This document shows positions 34,530 to 43,693 of a stretch of 64,000 bases of DNA, piece by piece. The notes below the pieces were generated by a model, which saw only the letters and a program-made list of their open reading frames with translations, ran no database searches and was not told the DNA's origin. This DNA comes from Planococcus beigongshangi (GTDB lineage: Bacteria; Bacillota; Bacilli; Bacillales_A; Planococcaceae), in assembly GCF_016820495.1 (NCBI RefSeq), contig NZ_JADHDU010000001.1, positions 558,257 through 622,256 of the forward strand, in the 5' to 3' direction. Position 1 is the first letter of the stretch. Every line of letters starts with the position of its first letter. Position numbers and translations under genes: made by a program.

Positions 34530-36893
34530 ATGGAAAGAAAATTCGTATACGCCCTTATTATTTTATTCGCATCCATATTATGCACTTTTCCCATACAGGC
34601 ATTGGCCGAAGCTGACATTACTATAGATGCTGAAGCGGGTTTTCAAAACAAGGTGAAAGCCGATAAAGGTGTTCCGATCCGAATCACCGCCACCAATAAT
34701 GGCAAAGCGTTTACGGGAGACCTCGTCCTGGATTATTCCGAAAGCTACAGCATCGGCTCAGGAGTGAGTGTGCCGCTTGACCTTGCTGCGGGGGAAACGA
34801 AGACCATCCAGCTCTCAATGCCGGGGCTGATGGATAATGTGTACGCGGGCGGGCCGAACACTCAGACGATTTTTCTGTATGAAGGCGGCTGGGAAGAAGG
34901 GCAAGCCACCGATTTTAAAGGAAGAAAATCGCTGCAGCCGAATTATTTTAGTCAGGACACTCTTTTTATCGGTGTGCTGACAGACAATGCTGACCGCTTG
35001 CGCGTCTTGAATGAACTGCTGTCTTCCGGTACTGGACCGGGCAGTGAGCTTTTCTTTTTTAATCAGGATGATCAGCTGTCTTTGCCTGCAGATGTGCTTG
35101 CTCTCGACAGCCTGGACTATCTCATCATCGACGAGTATCCCTTCAGTGATCTGCCGGCAGCCAGTCAAGCAGCGGTGGAAAACTGGGTTTTACAGGGAGG
35201 CAACCTTATTATCGGAGCAGTGGGCAATATGGAAGCGGCGGCAGGGAACCTTGCCCCGCTGTTGCCGCTTGATCTTTCAAATCCTGCAGATAAAAGTGTT
35301 CCAGGGTTTGAAAATCCTTTTGCCGTATACGGCGCTACATTAAAAGAAGGGGCCCAGCCGGTGCTTATTGAACAGGATCAAATATTTGCCGCGCAAAATG
35401 CTGTAGGTTCAGGATCTATCATACAAACCGCATTTTCAATCGGTGATGAGCCGGTCGTTTCACAGGAAGGCTACGGCGCATTTCTGTTATCGCTGATGGA
35501 CTCTCAACAGGTGCCCATGCCGAATTATCAAGGTGAATCCATCAAACAGAGGATAAGCTATGAAATTGGGACGGCCAATGAATTATTCGAAAGTTTTGCA
35601 GTGTCACGAACGGCCATGTTCCTCATCATTCTTGTGTATCTCATTTTAACTGTACCTGTGCTCTATCTTTTCCTGAAGAAAAAAGACAAACGTGAATTAG
35701 CCTGGCTGGCGATTCCAGCTTTTGCGGTACTAGCGTCGATCGGTATTTTTGCTGCCGGAGCGAAAGACCGGATCGGCAATCCGCAAATCCAGCAGACGGG
35801 ATTTTTTGAAGTGGATAGGGACGGAGGATTGAATGGTTACTACATGAATACATTGCTGTCAAACCGCGGTGGGGATTATAAATTCACAGCACCTTCAACT
35901 ACGACGATGTCTGCAACTGCAGGCAATCAATTCGCTGGCGGCAATACACATAATAATGCGATTCTGGAAAAATCTGTGGAACACTCAGCGTTGACAGTAC
36001 GGGATATGCGCTATTGGTCAGTAGCTTCCATAATAGGGGAGTCTTATATCAAGGAAAGCGGAGCGTTCGATATTCAATTGATGGTGGAAGATGATGTGTT
36101 GAAAGGCACTGTCCGAAATGATTTTCCATTTGCAGTCCATGATGCCGCGATTTGGTCCGGGACCCGGTTAATTGCTTTAGGTGATCTGGCTCCGGGGGAA
36201 GAGGTGCAGGTGTCTGAACAGCTGCAAACGGATTTCCTTCCTTCGATTTCACCGATTGGCCAGATGATGGCCGGGCAGCAGCCGTTGGCGAATCAGGAGG
36301 ATCTGATTGAGGAGAGAAAACAGAGTGCGCTGAGGATGGCGCATGAACATCTGAGCCGGAATGGAAGTTTACCTTATGTCATTGCATATACGAATGATGC
36401 CATCATACCTGTCCAGCTCGACAATCAGGATGCCAAAGTGTCGGCAGTCCATCTGCTGGCCGAAAGCTTTGAACCGGATGTGGATTTTGCTGGAGACTTA
36501 AGCTTAAATTCCGAGAACTTTAATGTGGAGATCACTACGGCAAGCGCTCAGGGCTATTTTCATGAATATCCGGATACACCGGGTTTCATAGGTTTGGAAA
36601 CAGGCGAATACCTGATTGAATATCAGCTTCCTGCTGCTTTACGGGAAGCAGATGCTGATTGGTCGGAATTTAATGTGTCCACAATGGCTTCGGATGTCAG
36701 TTACTCCATTTTATCCGGGGCAAGCGGGGAGTATGAAGAGCTGCCGAATGGATCAGGGGAAAGTCTGGATAACGGCACTGATTATATATCTGAAGATGGA
36801 ACGATTGAAATTATGCTGAAAGTGGACAGCCGCACAGGGTATGCTGAAATCAATCTGCCGAAAATAGAGTTGAAAGGAGTGGCGGGCCCATGA
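34530..36893 (+). CDS. Large membrane-anchored extracytoplasmic protein, first gene of MoxR/VWA/ABC operon
   Basis: 787 residues with AAAGGAGG ahead of the ATG. A signal peptide (about 1-26, ending ALAEA) leads to a beta-rich domain (TIDAEAGFQNKVKADKGVPI), a Rossmann/GATase-like segment at about 140-240 (YLIIDEYPFSDLPAASQAAV then WVLQGGNLIIG), two adjacent membrane helices (about 361-383 and 391-411) and a second extracytoplasmic region of about 370 residues. I see no catalytic residues. Its stop overlaps the ATPase gene (ATGA). It could be a substrate-binding or scaffold subunit of the ABC transporter that follows. Function unknown. Confidence 0.8.
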   Translation: MERKFVYALIILFASILCTFPIQALAEADITIDAEAGFQNKVKADKGVPIRITATNNGKAFTGDLVLDYSESYSIGSGVSVPLDLAAGETKTIQLSMPGLMDNVYAGGPNTQTIFLYEGGWEEGQATDFKGRKSLQPNYFSQDTLFIGVLTDNADRLRVLNELLSSGTGPGSELFFFNQDDQLSLPADVLALDSLDYLIIDEYPFSDLPAASQAAVENWVLQGGNLIIGAVGNMEAAAGNLAPLLPLDLSNPADKSVPGFENPFAVYGATLKEGAQPVLIEQDQIFAAQNAVGSGSIIQTAFSIGDEPVVSQEGYGAFLLSLMDSQQVPMPNYQGESIKQRISYEIGTANELFESFAVSRTAMFLIILVYLILTVPVLYLFLKKKDKRELAWLAIPAFAVLASIGIFAAGAKDRIGNPQIQQTGFFEVDRDGGLNGYYMNTLLSNRGGDYKFTAPSTTTMSATAGNQFAGGNTHNNAILEKSVEHSALTVRDMRYWSVASIIGESYIKESGAFDIQLMVEDDVLKGTVRNDFPFAVHDAAIWSGTRLIALGDLAPGEEVQVSEQLQTDFLPSISPIGQMMAGQQPLANQEDLIEERKQSALRMAHEHLSRNGSLPYVIAYTNDAIIPVQLDNQDAKVSAVHLLAESFEPDVDFAGDLSLNSENFNVEITTASAQGYFHEYPDTPGFIGLETGEYLIEYQLPAALREADADWSEFNVSTMASDVSYSILSGASGEYEELPNGSGESLDNGTDYISEDGTIEIMLKVDSRTGYAEINLPKIELKGVAGP

Positions 36894-37822
36894 TCGAAAT
36901 CAAAGGATTGACGAAGAAATACGGATCTTTCTATGCGTTGAAAGGTTTGGATCTGACGATTGAAGACGGGACGGTTTTCGGATTTGTAGGAGCTAATGGT
37001 GCCGGCAAATCCACCACTTTTTCCATTTTGGCGACTTTGCTTCAGCCGACTGCCGGAGAAGCATGGATCAATGGCATCAGCATTTCGCAGAATCCTCAGG
37101 AAGTACGCCGCCAGATCGGCTATATGCCCGACTTTTTCGGCGTCTATGATCAGTTGAAAACAGAAGAGTATCTTGATTTTTATGGTGCCAGCTATGGGCT
37201 TGATGCAAAACAGCGGGAGGCCTTGATCCCGAAACTGCTGGAATTGGTTAATTTAAGCCATAAACGCCAGGACTATGTGGATCTGCTGTCGCGGGGAATG
37301 AAACAGAGGCTCTGTCTGGCACGGGCGCTGATCCACGATCCGAACATCCTGATTTTGGATGAACCGGCATCCGGTCTCGACCCGCGTGCCCGTGTGGAAA
37401 TGCGGGAGATTCTGAAGGAATTGAAAGCGATGGGGAAAACCATTCTGATTTCCTCCCATATCCTCCCGGAGCTCGCAGAAATGTGTGATAGCATCGGCGT
37501 GATCGATTCCGGGGAATTGATCGCCCACGGTTCAGTTCAAAGCATCCAGGAAAAACTGCAAAGTGAAAAAGTGATCCATGTCAAATTGGCAGGCCCACTG
37601 GCAGATGCTGTCACCTTTTTTGAGAATGATCCGCGTGTCACGCAAGTCGACAGTATCACTGAACGTCAGACTGTACAATTCCTGTATAAAGGCACCGATG
37701 AAGAGCAGCTCGCTCTACTGCGTGAAGCCATGGCGTCCGGTCTTCGTATATTGGCCTTTTCCGAAGAAGAAACCGATCTCGAAGATGTCTTTATGGAAAT
37801 TACGAAAGGAGCCGGTGCCTGA
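36890..37822 (+). CDS. ABC transporter ATP-binding protein (ABC-2 type)
   Basis: 310 residues. Walker A VGANGAGKSTTF, Q loop at IGYMPDFFGVYD, signature LLSRGMKQRL, Walker B ILILDEPASGLDP and switch His in ISSHILPELAEM. This is the CcmA/NatA-like class that powers ABC-2 export permeases. The last about 80 residues form the usual regulatory extension. It starts on ATGA with the upstream gene and overlaps the permease gene by one base (TGATG), so all three are coupled. The cargo is unknown. Confidence 0.94.
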   Translation: MIEIKGLTKKYGSFYALKGLDLTIEDGTVFGFVGANGAGKSTTFSILATLLQPTAGEAWINGISISQNPQEVRRQIGYMPDFFGVYDQLKTEEYLDFYGASYGLDAKQREALIPKLLELVNLSHKRQDYVDLLSRGMKQRLCLARALIHDPNILILDEPASGLDPRARVEMREILKELKAMGKTILISSHILPELAEMCDSIGVIDSGELIAHGSVQSIQEKLQSEKVIHVKLAGPLADAVTFFENDPRVTQVDSITERQTVQFLYKGTDEEQLALLREAMASGLRILAFSEEETDLEDVFMEITKGAGA

Positions 37823-38661
37823 TGAAAGAGCTCCTCGCGAATCCAGTGCTTGTAAAAGAAATCAAACTCCGGTTCCGCAGCGTGAAAAGCTTTACCGGAT
37901 TATTCTTCTATCTATTGATCATGGGTGTCTTTGTATTCGGATTCATCAATTTGACCAGTTCGTTATCAGGGGCCGGCTTTTTCAGTCCCGATGAAAGTTT
38001 TCTGCTGTTCACCATGCTGAGTTATATCCAGCTTGGACTGATCCTGTTCATCACCCCGGGGCTTACGGCTGGCACCATCAGCAGCGAACGAGAAAAACAG
38101 ACATTGAATATCCTGCTGACCACAGCCCAGAGCAGTTTTCAGATCATCTTCGGAAAATTGCTGTCATCGATTTCGTTTTTATTGCTGCTGCTCGTATCCG
38201 GCCTGCCCATCTATAGTATGGTATTTTTATATGGAGGAGTATCACCGGGCCAGATTGCCGTGATTTTCCTGTTCTACTTGTTGACGCTGTTGGCGATCGG
38301 GAGTCTGGGCGTCATGTATTCCACCCTGACGCGCCGTACGATCGTCTCGATGATTTCAACATATGGAACGATGATTTTCCTGACCGCCGTCACCGGTTTT
38401 TTCCTGGTCTTATCCATTTCCATTTCTGCTGTATCGATGGGAATGGGCCTGTCGCCTTTCAGTTATTTCTGGGCAAGCATTAATCCGGCAGTGGTGCTGC
38501 TGACACTGCTTGAACCAGGGTTTAGCGGTGAAATTGTACGGATGACCGGCATTTCGGTGCCGCTTTGGGTGACTTACACCATCTTCTATCTGTTGGTGTT
38601 TGCCGGGTCCATGTGGCTGTCGGTCAGTAAATTACGGGTCAATATGAATAAATACAAATAA
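37822..38661 (+). CDS. ABC-2 type permease
   Basis: 279 residues with six predicted membrane helices, beginning with a short cytoplasmic segment (NPVLVKEIKLRFRSVKSFTG) typical of ABC-2 permeases. FITPGLTAGTISSEREKQTLNILLTT is the conserved coupling region. It partners the preceding ATPase. The direction is presumably export. The gene is tightly packed, with 12 bases before the next start, which has AAGGAGA. Confidence 0.9.
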   Translation: MKELLANPVLVKEIKLRFRSVKSFTGLFFYLLIMGVFVFGFINLTSSLSGAGFFSPDESFLLFTMLSYIQLGLILFITPGLTAGTISSEREKQTLNILLTTAQSSFQIIFGKLLSSISFLLLLLVSGLPIYSMVFLYGGVSPGQIAVIFLFYLLTLLAIGSLGVMYSTLTRRTIVSMISTYGTMIFLTAVTGFFLVLSISISAVSMGMGLSPFSYFWASINPAVVLLTLLEPGFSGEIVRMTGISVPLWVTYTIFYLLVFAGSMWLSVSKLRVNMNKYK

Positions 38662-38673
38662 GGAGAATGCCTG

Positions 38674-40077
38674 ATGGACAGTCGGAAAATCATTGTTTTC
38701 ACCAATAAAGCGAATCGCCGTCTGAAACTGCAGTTTTGGGTGAAATTGCTGCAAATCGCCGTGAGCATCGGCCTTGCCGCTGCACTGCTGGTATTTTTGG
38801 TTTCGAGACTGTCCGTCTTTCCTTATTATGGATTTTATGCATATTGCGCAGCCGTCCTGTCCATCATCATCTTTTGCATATGGAATATCCGTCATATGCC
38901 CCGCCGAAAGCAGGCAATCGCCGAACTCGACGAATTTACGCCGCACAATCAATTATTGACCTTGACGCAATTGCCTGCAGATCATCAATTCAGAGCGGAT
39001 TTGACAGCCAAAACGGAAAAAGAGCTGCATCTAAGTTATCAACTGTTCAAAAAAGAACGGAATGAATGGTTTTTGCCGAAATCGCTTTTGATTTCTCTCG
39101 GACTTGCGGTCTTGCTGTTGCTGTCAGGGTTATTCCCTGCTGCTGCCCAACTTGAGGCAAAAGAGCAGGAGCAGGAACTCGAGATTATGGAAGAAATAGT
39201 TGAAGAAGTGCAAAAGCAGAAAGAACTGGCCGACTCGCCGCTAGTCAAAGAGCAATTGGAAAGTCTGGAAGAAAGATTGGAAGACAGCGAAACACCGGAG
39301 GAAGCACTTCGTGAACTGGTGAAAAAACAGAAAGAATTGGAGCTGCAAAAGAAGGAGAAAATGGATCAGGATTCAGAGGTGGCACAACATGAAGCAGAAG
39401 AGCTGAATGATGCTTCATCGCAATTGGCGAAGCAAGCTGGAAAAACCCAGACCGCTTTAAGTGAAATGGGGAAACCGGTGGCTTTTGACCTGCAGCAAGC
39501 CCTTGCCGCCAATGAGCTTGCCGAAAATCTACAGGACTCAAAGGACTCGGACGCTGAGTCTGAAGATGGGTCAGATGATGAATCAGCACCTGAAAGCTCT
39601 TCAGACGGAGAACAAGGGAATTCTGCCGGCAGTGAGGGAGAAGGTACATCCGGAAGCGAAAGTCCGGAACAGGCTGGAAGTGAGGAAGCTGGAGCCGGCC
39701 AGGGTGAAAGCGGTTCAGGTGCTGCTCCAGGAGAAGGAGAAGGACACAGTGAAGGGGAAGGCCAGGGGCAAGACGGAGAAGGTGCTGGAATGGGGACTGG
39801 AGCTGGAGCCGGCCAAGGCAGCCGTGAATTGCTGACTATTCCATCAAGGCTTGGTGGCGGCGCTGATCCGACGTTAGACAATGGTGAATTGTCTGAAGGC
39901 GCTGAAGGTTCATTCGAAGAAGGGCCCGTGAACGCAGAACGGGGAACTGTCCGCCCATATCAGAATATGGTCGGTGCTTACAGTGATTCTTATTTTTCCA
40001 GTGCGCAGCGCATGAAATTGCCCCCGGACCTTCAGAATATCGTGGAGCAATACTTTTCAGCAATCGAGAGTGATTAA
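38674..40077 (+). CDS. Membrane protein with coiled coil and acidic Gly/Ser/Glu-rich tail (DUF4175-like)
   Basis: 467 residues. Three membrane helices (about 22-43, 50-68 and 131-150) are followed by a charged coiled coil (about 155-235, rich in Glu/Lys/Gln) and then about 110 residues of low-complexity Gly/Ser/Glu (about 285-390). A conserved end follows: RPYQNMVGAYSDSYFSSAQR, LPPDLQNIVEQYFSAIE. The arrangement resembles DUF4175-type proteins found in front of MoxR-DUF58-VWA gene sets. The low-complexity region is the most repetitive coding stretch in the window. Function unknown; a scaffold linking transporter and MoxR is inference. Confidence 0.78.
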   Translation: MDSRKIIVFTNKANRRLKLQFWVKLLQIAVSIGLAAALLVFLVSRLSVFPYYGFYAYCAAVLSIIIFCIWNIRHMPRRKQAIAELDEFTPHNQLLTLTQLPADHQFRADLTAKTEKELHLSYQLFKKERNEWFLPKSLLISLGLAVLLLLSGLFPAAAQLEAKEQEQELEIMEEIVEEVQKQKELADSPLVKEQLESLEERLEDSETPEEALRELVKKQKELELQKKEKMDQDSEVAQHEAEELNDASSQLAKQAGKTQTALSEMGKPVAFDLQQALAANELAENLQDSKDSDAESEDGSDDESAPESSSDGEQGNSAGSEGEGTSGSESPEQAGSEEAGAGQGESGSGAAPGEGEGHSEGEGQGQDGEGAGMGTGAGAGQGSRELLTIPSRLGGGADPTLDNGELSEGAEGSFEEGPVNAERGTVRPYQNMVGAYSDSYFSSAQRMKLPPDLQNIVEQYFSAIESD

Positions 40078-40095
40078 ACGAAAGTGGGGATGACG

Positions 40096-41088
40096 ATGAC
40101 CGTTACAGCGGAGCAGTTTACGGAGATGAGTACGAAAATACAGCAGGTAAGGGAGGAAATTGGCCGTTTTATCGTAGGACAGGAGGAAGCGGTCGAATTC
40201 TCCCTGTATGCGATTCTTTCCGATGGCCATGCATTGCTCGAAGGCTTGCCGGGTTTAGGAAAAACGATGCTCATCCGGACGATAGCGGAAGTGTTGGACC
40301 TGTCGTTCTCACGGATCCAATTCACTCCTGATCTGATGCCTTCAGATATCACCGGTACCAGCCTGCTCGAACGCGATTCGGCAGGCAGGCAGCAATTCAC
40401 ATTCAGGGAAGGGCCGATTTTCAGCCAGATGGTGCTGGCGGATGAAATCAACCGTGCCACGCCGAAAACACAAAGTGCGCTGCTTGAAGCAATGGGGGAG
40501 AAAACCGTTACAGTTCTTGGTGATACGAAGAAAATGGCAAGACCATTCTTCGTCCTGGCCACCCAGAATCCGATTGAAATGGAAGGGACCTATCCGCTTC
40601 CTGAGGCGCAGATGGACCGTTTTATCTGTAAAATAAAGATCCCTTCCCCGACAAGAGACCAGATGGCGGAAATTGTCAGAAGAACGACGGGCAGCCAAGA
40701 GATTCAGCTCGTTAAAATGATGGATGCCACTGAATTGATTGCCGCACAGCAACTTGCGAAAGAAGTGCTGATTGCTGATGACATCCTGATGGTTGCTGTC
40801 GATATTATACAACAGACAGACCCCTCGAGGACAGATCTAGAAGACATCAAGCGGTTTGTCCAATACGGCAGCGGGCCCCGCGGTTTGCAGAGTTTGATCA
40901 GAACCGCCAAAGCGCGTGCATTGGCTGATGGACGTTACCACGTCTCAATCGGGGATTTGAAATATGTCGCAAAACCAGTGTTAAGACACCGTATGCTGAT
41001 GAATTATGAAGGGGAAGCGGAAAGTGCCGACATTGACGGCTTGATCGGCTTGGTGCTGGATGCCGCCGGAAGAGGGAATTCCAGATGA
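40096..41088 (+). CDS. MoxR-family AAA+ ATPase, second paralogue
   Basis: 330 residues. I choose the ATG at 40096 because GTGGGG sits six bases upstream; ATG at 40090 and GTG at 40084 are too close to or inside that site. Walker A is LPGLGKTMLIRTI, Walker B LADEINRATPKTQSALLEAM, sensor 1 ATQNPIEMEGTYPLPEAQMD, lid at GPRGLQSLIRTAKARALADG. It differs from the first MoxR of the window (GLGKT rather than GSGKT in Walker A), so the two belong to different subfamilies. It overlaps the DUF58 gene by ATGA. Probably a chaperone for the three VWA-type partners encoded downstream. Confidence 0.93.
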   Translation: MTVTAEQFTEMSTKIQQVREEIGRFIVGQEEAVEFSLYAILSDGHALLEGLPGLGKTMLIRTIAEVLDLSFSRIQFTPDLMPSDITGTSLLERDSAGRQQFTFREGPIFSQMVLADEINRATPKTQSALLEAMGEKTVTVLGDTKKMARPFFVLATQNPIEMEGTYPLPEAQMDRFICKIKIPSPTRDQMAEIVRRTTGSQEIQLVKMMDATELIAAQQLAKEVLIADDILMVAVDIIQQTDPSRTDLEDIKRFVQYGSGPRGLQSLIRTAKARALADGRYHVSIGDLKYVAKPVLRHRMLMNYEGEAESADIDGLIGLVLDAAGRGNSR

Positions 41089-41945
41089 ATTTTCTTCAAC
41101 TGCCTAAAGACTGGGTCGCCCGTCTGAGTCGCTATTCAATCGGCACTAAATCTAAAATCCGGGGACATCACAAAGGATCCAGCCATTCCCGAAGATTCGG
41201 AGCTTCCATGGATTTTTCCGATTTCCGCGAATACCATCCAGGCGATGACGTCCGGCATATCGACTGGAACGTCTTTGCCAGAACAGAAAGGGTTTATATC
41301 AAGCGGTTTTTGGATGAACAGGAAATGCGTGTACATATAATGATGGATGCTTCGAAATCGATGAAGGATAAATGGCTGTTCAGCCGTCAACTGGCCTTCT
41401 CACTCGGCTCCATAGCGTTGATGAATGATGACAGGCTTTCAGTTTCAATGGGGCGCGGAAGCCATGCGCCTTTCCGGAGAAAAGGAAAATCTGCGCAAAA
41501 GCTGTTCAGCCATTTTCTCCTGACTTTTTCGGAGGCTGAAGAAGATGGTTTTGTGGAAAGCGCGGATTTTCAATCAGCAAAAGATTCGACGGTCCTGTTC
41601 ATCCTGTCTGATGCCCTTGAATCACTGGAGAAATGGCAGCTTTTCTTCAGCCGGGCTGCAAAATACTCGAAAGATATCCGCTTTCTGCATATTTCCGATG
41701 AAAATGAACGCAACCCGTTATTTGAAGGGGACCTCCGGTTGATCGACAGGGAAAGCAAGGAGTCCTTCAATGTGACGTTGAATAGCCAGGCCGTCCGTAA
41801 TTATCAGCGGCAGCGGCAGAAACATCTGCAAGGATTACAAGCGCTATGCCGCAGATATGGCGTCCATTATCTGCCGGTCCAGGTGGAAGATGGCATTCAG
41901 CACACAATCATGCGTCATGTGGCAAAACAAAAATGGATCAAGTGA
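41085..41945 (+). CDS. DUF58-domain protein, second paralogue
   Basis: 286 residues with no membrane segment, unlike the DUF58 protein at 24.3 kb. The DUF58 core is FSDFREYHPGDDVRHIDWNVFARTE (about 45-70). A VWA-like fold carries a MIDAS-type DASKS with Asp88. The gene is ATGA-coupled to MoxR and 11 bases before the BatA-like gene. These proteins are presumed MoxR partners; the molecular role is not established. Confidence 0.9.
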   Translation: MNFLQLPKDWVARLSRYSIGTKSKIRGHHKGSSHSRRFGASMDFSDFREYHPGDDVRHIDWNVFARTERVYIKRFLDEQEMRVHIMMDASKSMKDKWLFSRQLAFSLGSIALMNDDRLSVSMGRGSHAPFRRKGKSAQKLFSHFLLTFSEAEEDGFVESADFQSAKDSTVLFILSDALESLEKWQLFFSRAAKYSKDIRFLHISDENERNPLFEGDLRLIDRESKESFNVTLNSQAVRNYQRQRQKHLQGLQALCRRYGVHYLPVQVEDGIQHTIMRHVAKQKWIK

Positions 41946-41956
41946 GGTGACACGGA

Positions 41957-43693
41957 ATGGGTATGACAAACTGGGGGATGATCTGGACATTTGTTATGCC
42001 CATTGCCCTCATCCTCTATTATTTCTATAGGAAAAGATACAAAGACCAGCCGGTTTCTTCTATTATCCATTGGCAACAAATGATGAAAGAAATGCAGGCC
42101 TCGCCGTACCTCAAAAAATTGCAGCAGAATGCCCTGTTTTATTTGCAGCTGGCTGCCCTGTTACTTTTGGTTTTTGCATTGCTCGATCCATACATCAAAT
42201 CCCAAAGCCTGGAAGGCGGGGAGTTCATCTTCGTCATGGATACATCCGCATCGATGCTGGCGGGTTCGCCGACTCAGCTTGAACGGAATAAAGAGCTGAT
42301 GAAAGATCTTTCCGAAAAAGCCGAAGGCAAACCGGTAACCATCATCACGGCCGGGAGCACCCCGGAAATTTTGGTGCGAAAAGAGACATCGGCGAGAAAG
42401 CTTCAGCAAGTGATAGACGGAATCATTGCCGGATATGAATCCCCTCAGATGGAAAAGACCCTATTTTATGCTGAAACGCTTGTTGAAGACGAAGCGGCTG
42501 CCATTCATGTATTTACGGATTCACTCGACCGCAGCATCATTGCAAATAAAACGGGGGCAGCTTACACAGTGCATGCCAACAATATACCGCTTGCCAATGT
42601 TTCAATTCGGCAATTTGGCATAGCGCAGGGAGACGCGGGCAACCGCGCCATCGTCCAGCTCTTGAATGACAGCGAAGAAAGGGTGGAGGGTACGCTCGAA
42701 TTGATCGGGGCTGATGATTATGCCGTGAATACCGATATAAGCCTTGAGCCGGGGGAAGAGCAATTGATCCCTTTTGATAATCTTCCGGAAAGCGCTTTAT
42801 GGCAGGCGAACCTGAAAGCAAATGATGATTATTCACTGGATAACCAGGCATATGCATATAACAGCCAGTCCATCGATACCGTCATCCTGGATAACACGTT
42901 GCACGGACTTGTAGCCAAAGGGCTGGATTCCATCGGTGTCACGGTAAACACGGCTGAGCCGGATCAGCTGCCTGAATTTACAGGAATGCCGGTGATCACG
43001 AATCAAAGCGGGATGCTGGCCAGTGAAATGCCGGTTTTATTGATCGGACGAGACGATGAAGAGTCCTTTGAAGCGGCGGGGCGTGTTGAAATGCTTGCTC
43101 ATCCGTTATTCGCGTTTGCCCCGCTTGAAGACATCTACATAGCGGAACTCTACCCGCCTTTTGAGGAGTTTGAAACTGTTGCATCTGTCGGCGGTTCTCC
43201 ATTTATCCAACTGTCGCCTGAAGGGGATATTATTGTACTGGCCGATATTCAGGCAACAGACTGGCCATTGAATCCTTCTTTCCCGTTATTTCTTTGGAGC
43301 GCCATCAACGAAATGACTGGCAGCGAAGATTATTTGGGAACGTTCTGGCCCAATGAACAGCGTTCTGTCAATCTGGCATCCACGGGCGGGGAATGGGAAA
43401 TTTTCAAAGGGCAAGAGTATCATTCTTCATATATTGAAGGGCAACGCAGTTTCCAGGCACCGAACGAGCCTGGAATCTACCGGGCTGTCAGCGATGAAGC
43501 AAGCAAAAACTTCATCGTCCAATTGAGCAATGAGGAAAAAACAATCGCAACAGGGCAGAATTTTACAGCGGGCAAAGCGGTCGAAACAGAAACATCCACT
43601 GAGCATTCGGCAGTTCCGTGGCTGTTGCTGCTGATATTAATCGTGATTCTTGCAGAATGGGAGGTGTACCGCCGTGGAACTTCGCTTAGGTGA
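41957..43693 (+). CDS. BatA-like VWA-domain membrane protein
   Basis: 578 residues. An N-terminal helix (about 8-24), the conserved BatA block with HWQQMMKEMQASPYLKKLQQ, and a second helix (about 60-77) are followed by a VWA domain with MIDAS DTSAS at residues 95-99. Beta-rich extracytoplasmic segments follow, and a C-terminal helix (about 553-572). GAGGTGA is ahead of the ATG. Its end overlaps the next gene by 20 bases. VWA proteins bind ligands through Mg2+ at the MIDAS. It is plausibly a surface-exposed subunit of a membrane complex built by the MoxR ATPase. Confidence 0.87.
   Translation: MGMTNWGMIWTFVMPIALILYYFYRKRYKDQPVSSIIHWQQMMKEMQASPYLKKLQQNALFYLQLAALLLLVFALLDPYIKSQSLEGGEFIFVMDTSASMLAGSPTQLERNKELMKDLSEKAEGKPVTIITAGSTPEILVRKETSARKLQQVIDGIIAGYESPQMEKTLFYAETLVEDEAAAIHVFTDSLDRSIIANKTGAAYTVHANNIPLANVSIRQFGIAQGDAGNRAIVQLLNDSEERVEGTLELIGADDYAVNTDISLEPGEEQLIPFDNLPESALWQANLKANDDYSLDNQAYAYNSQSIDTVILDNTLHGLVAKGLDSIGVTVNTAEPDQLPEFTGMPVITNQSGMLASEMPVLLIGRDDEESFEAAGRVEMLAHPLFAFAPLEDIYIAELYPPFEEFETVASVGGSPFIQLSPEGDIIVLADIQATDWPLNPSFPLFLWSAINEMTGSEDYLGTFWPNEQRSVNLASTGGEWEIFKGQEYHSSYIEGQRSFQAPNEPGIYRAVSDEASKNFIVQLSNEEKTIATGQNFTAGKAVETETSTEHSAVPWLLLLILIVILAEWEVYRRGTSLR

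Noticed and set aside
39366..39881. Long antisense Pro/Ser-rich frame across the DUF4175-like gene
   Set aside because: It mirrors the Gly/Ser/Glu low-complexity coding segment and lacks any start signal.
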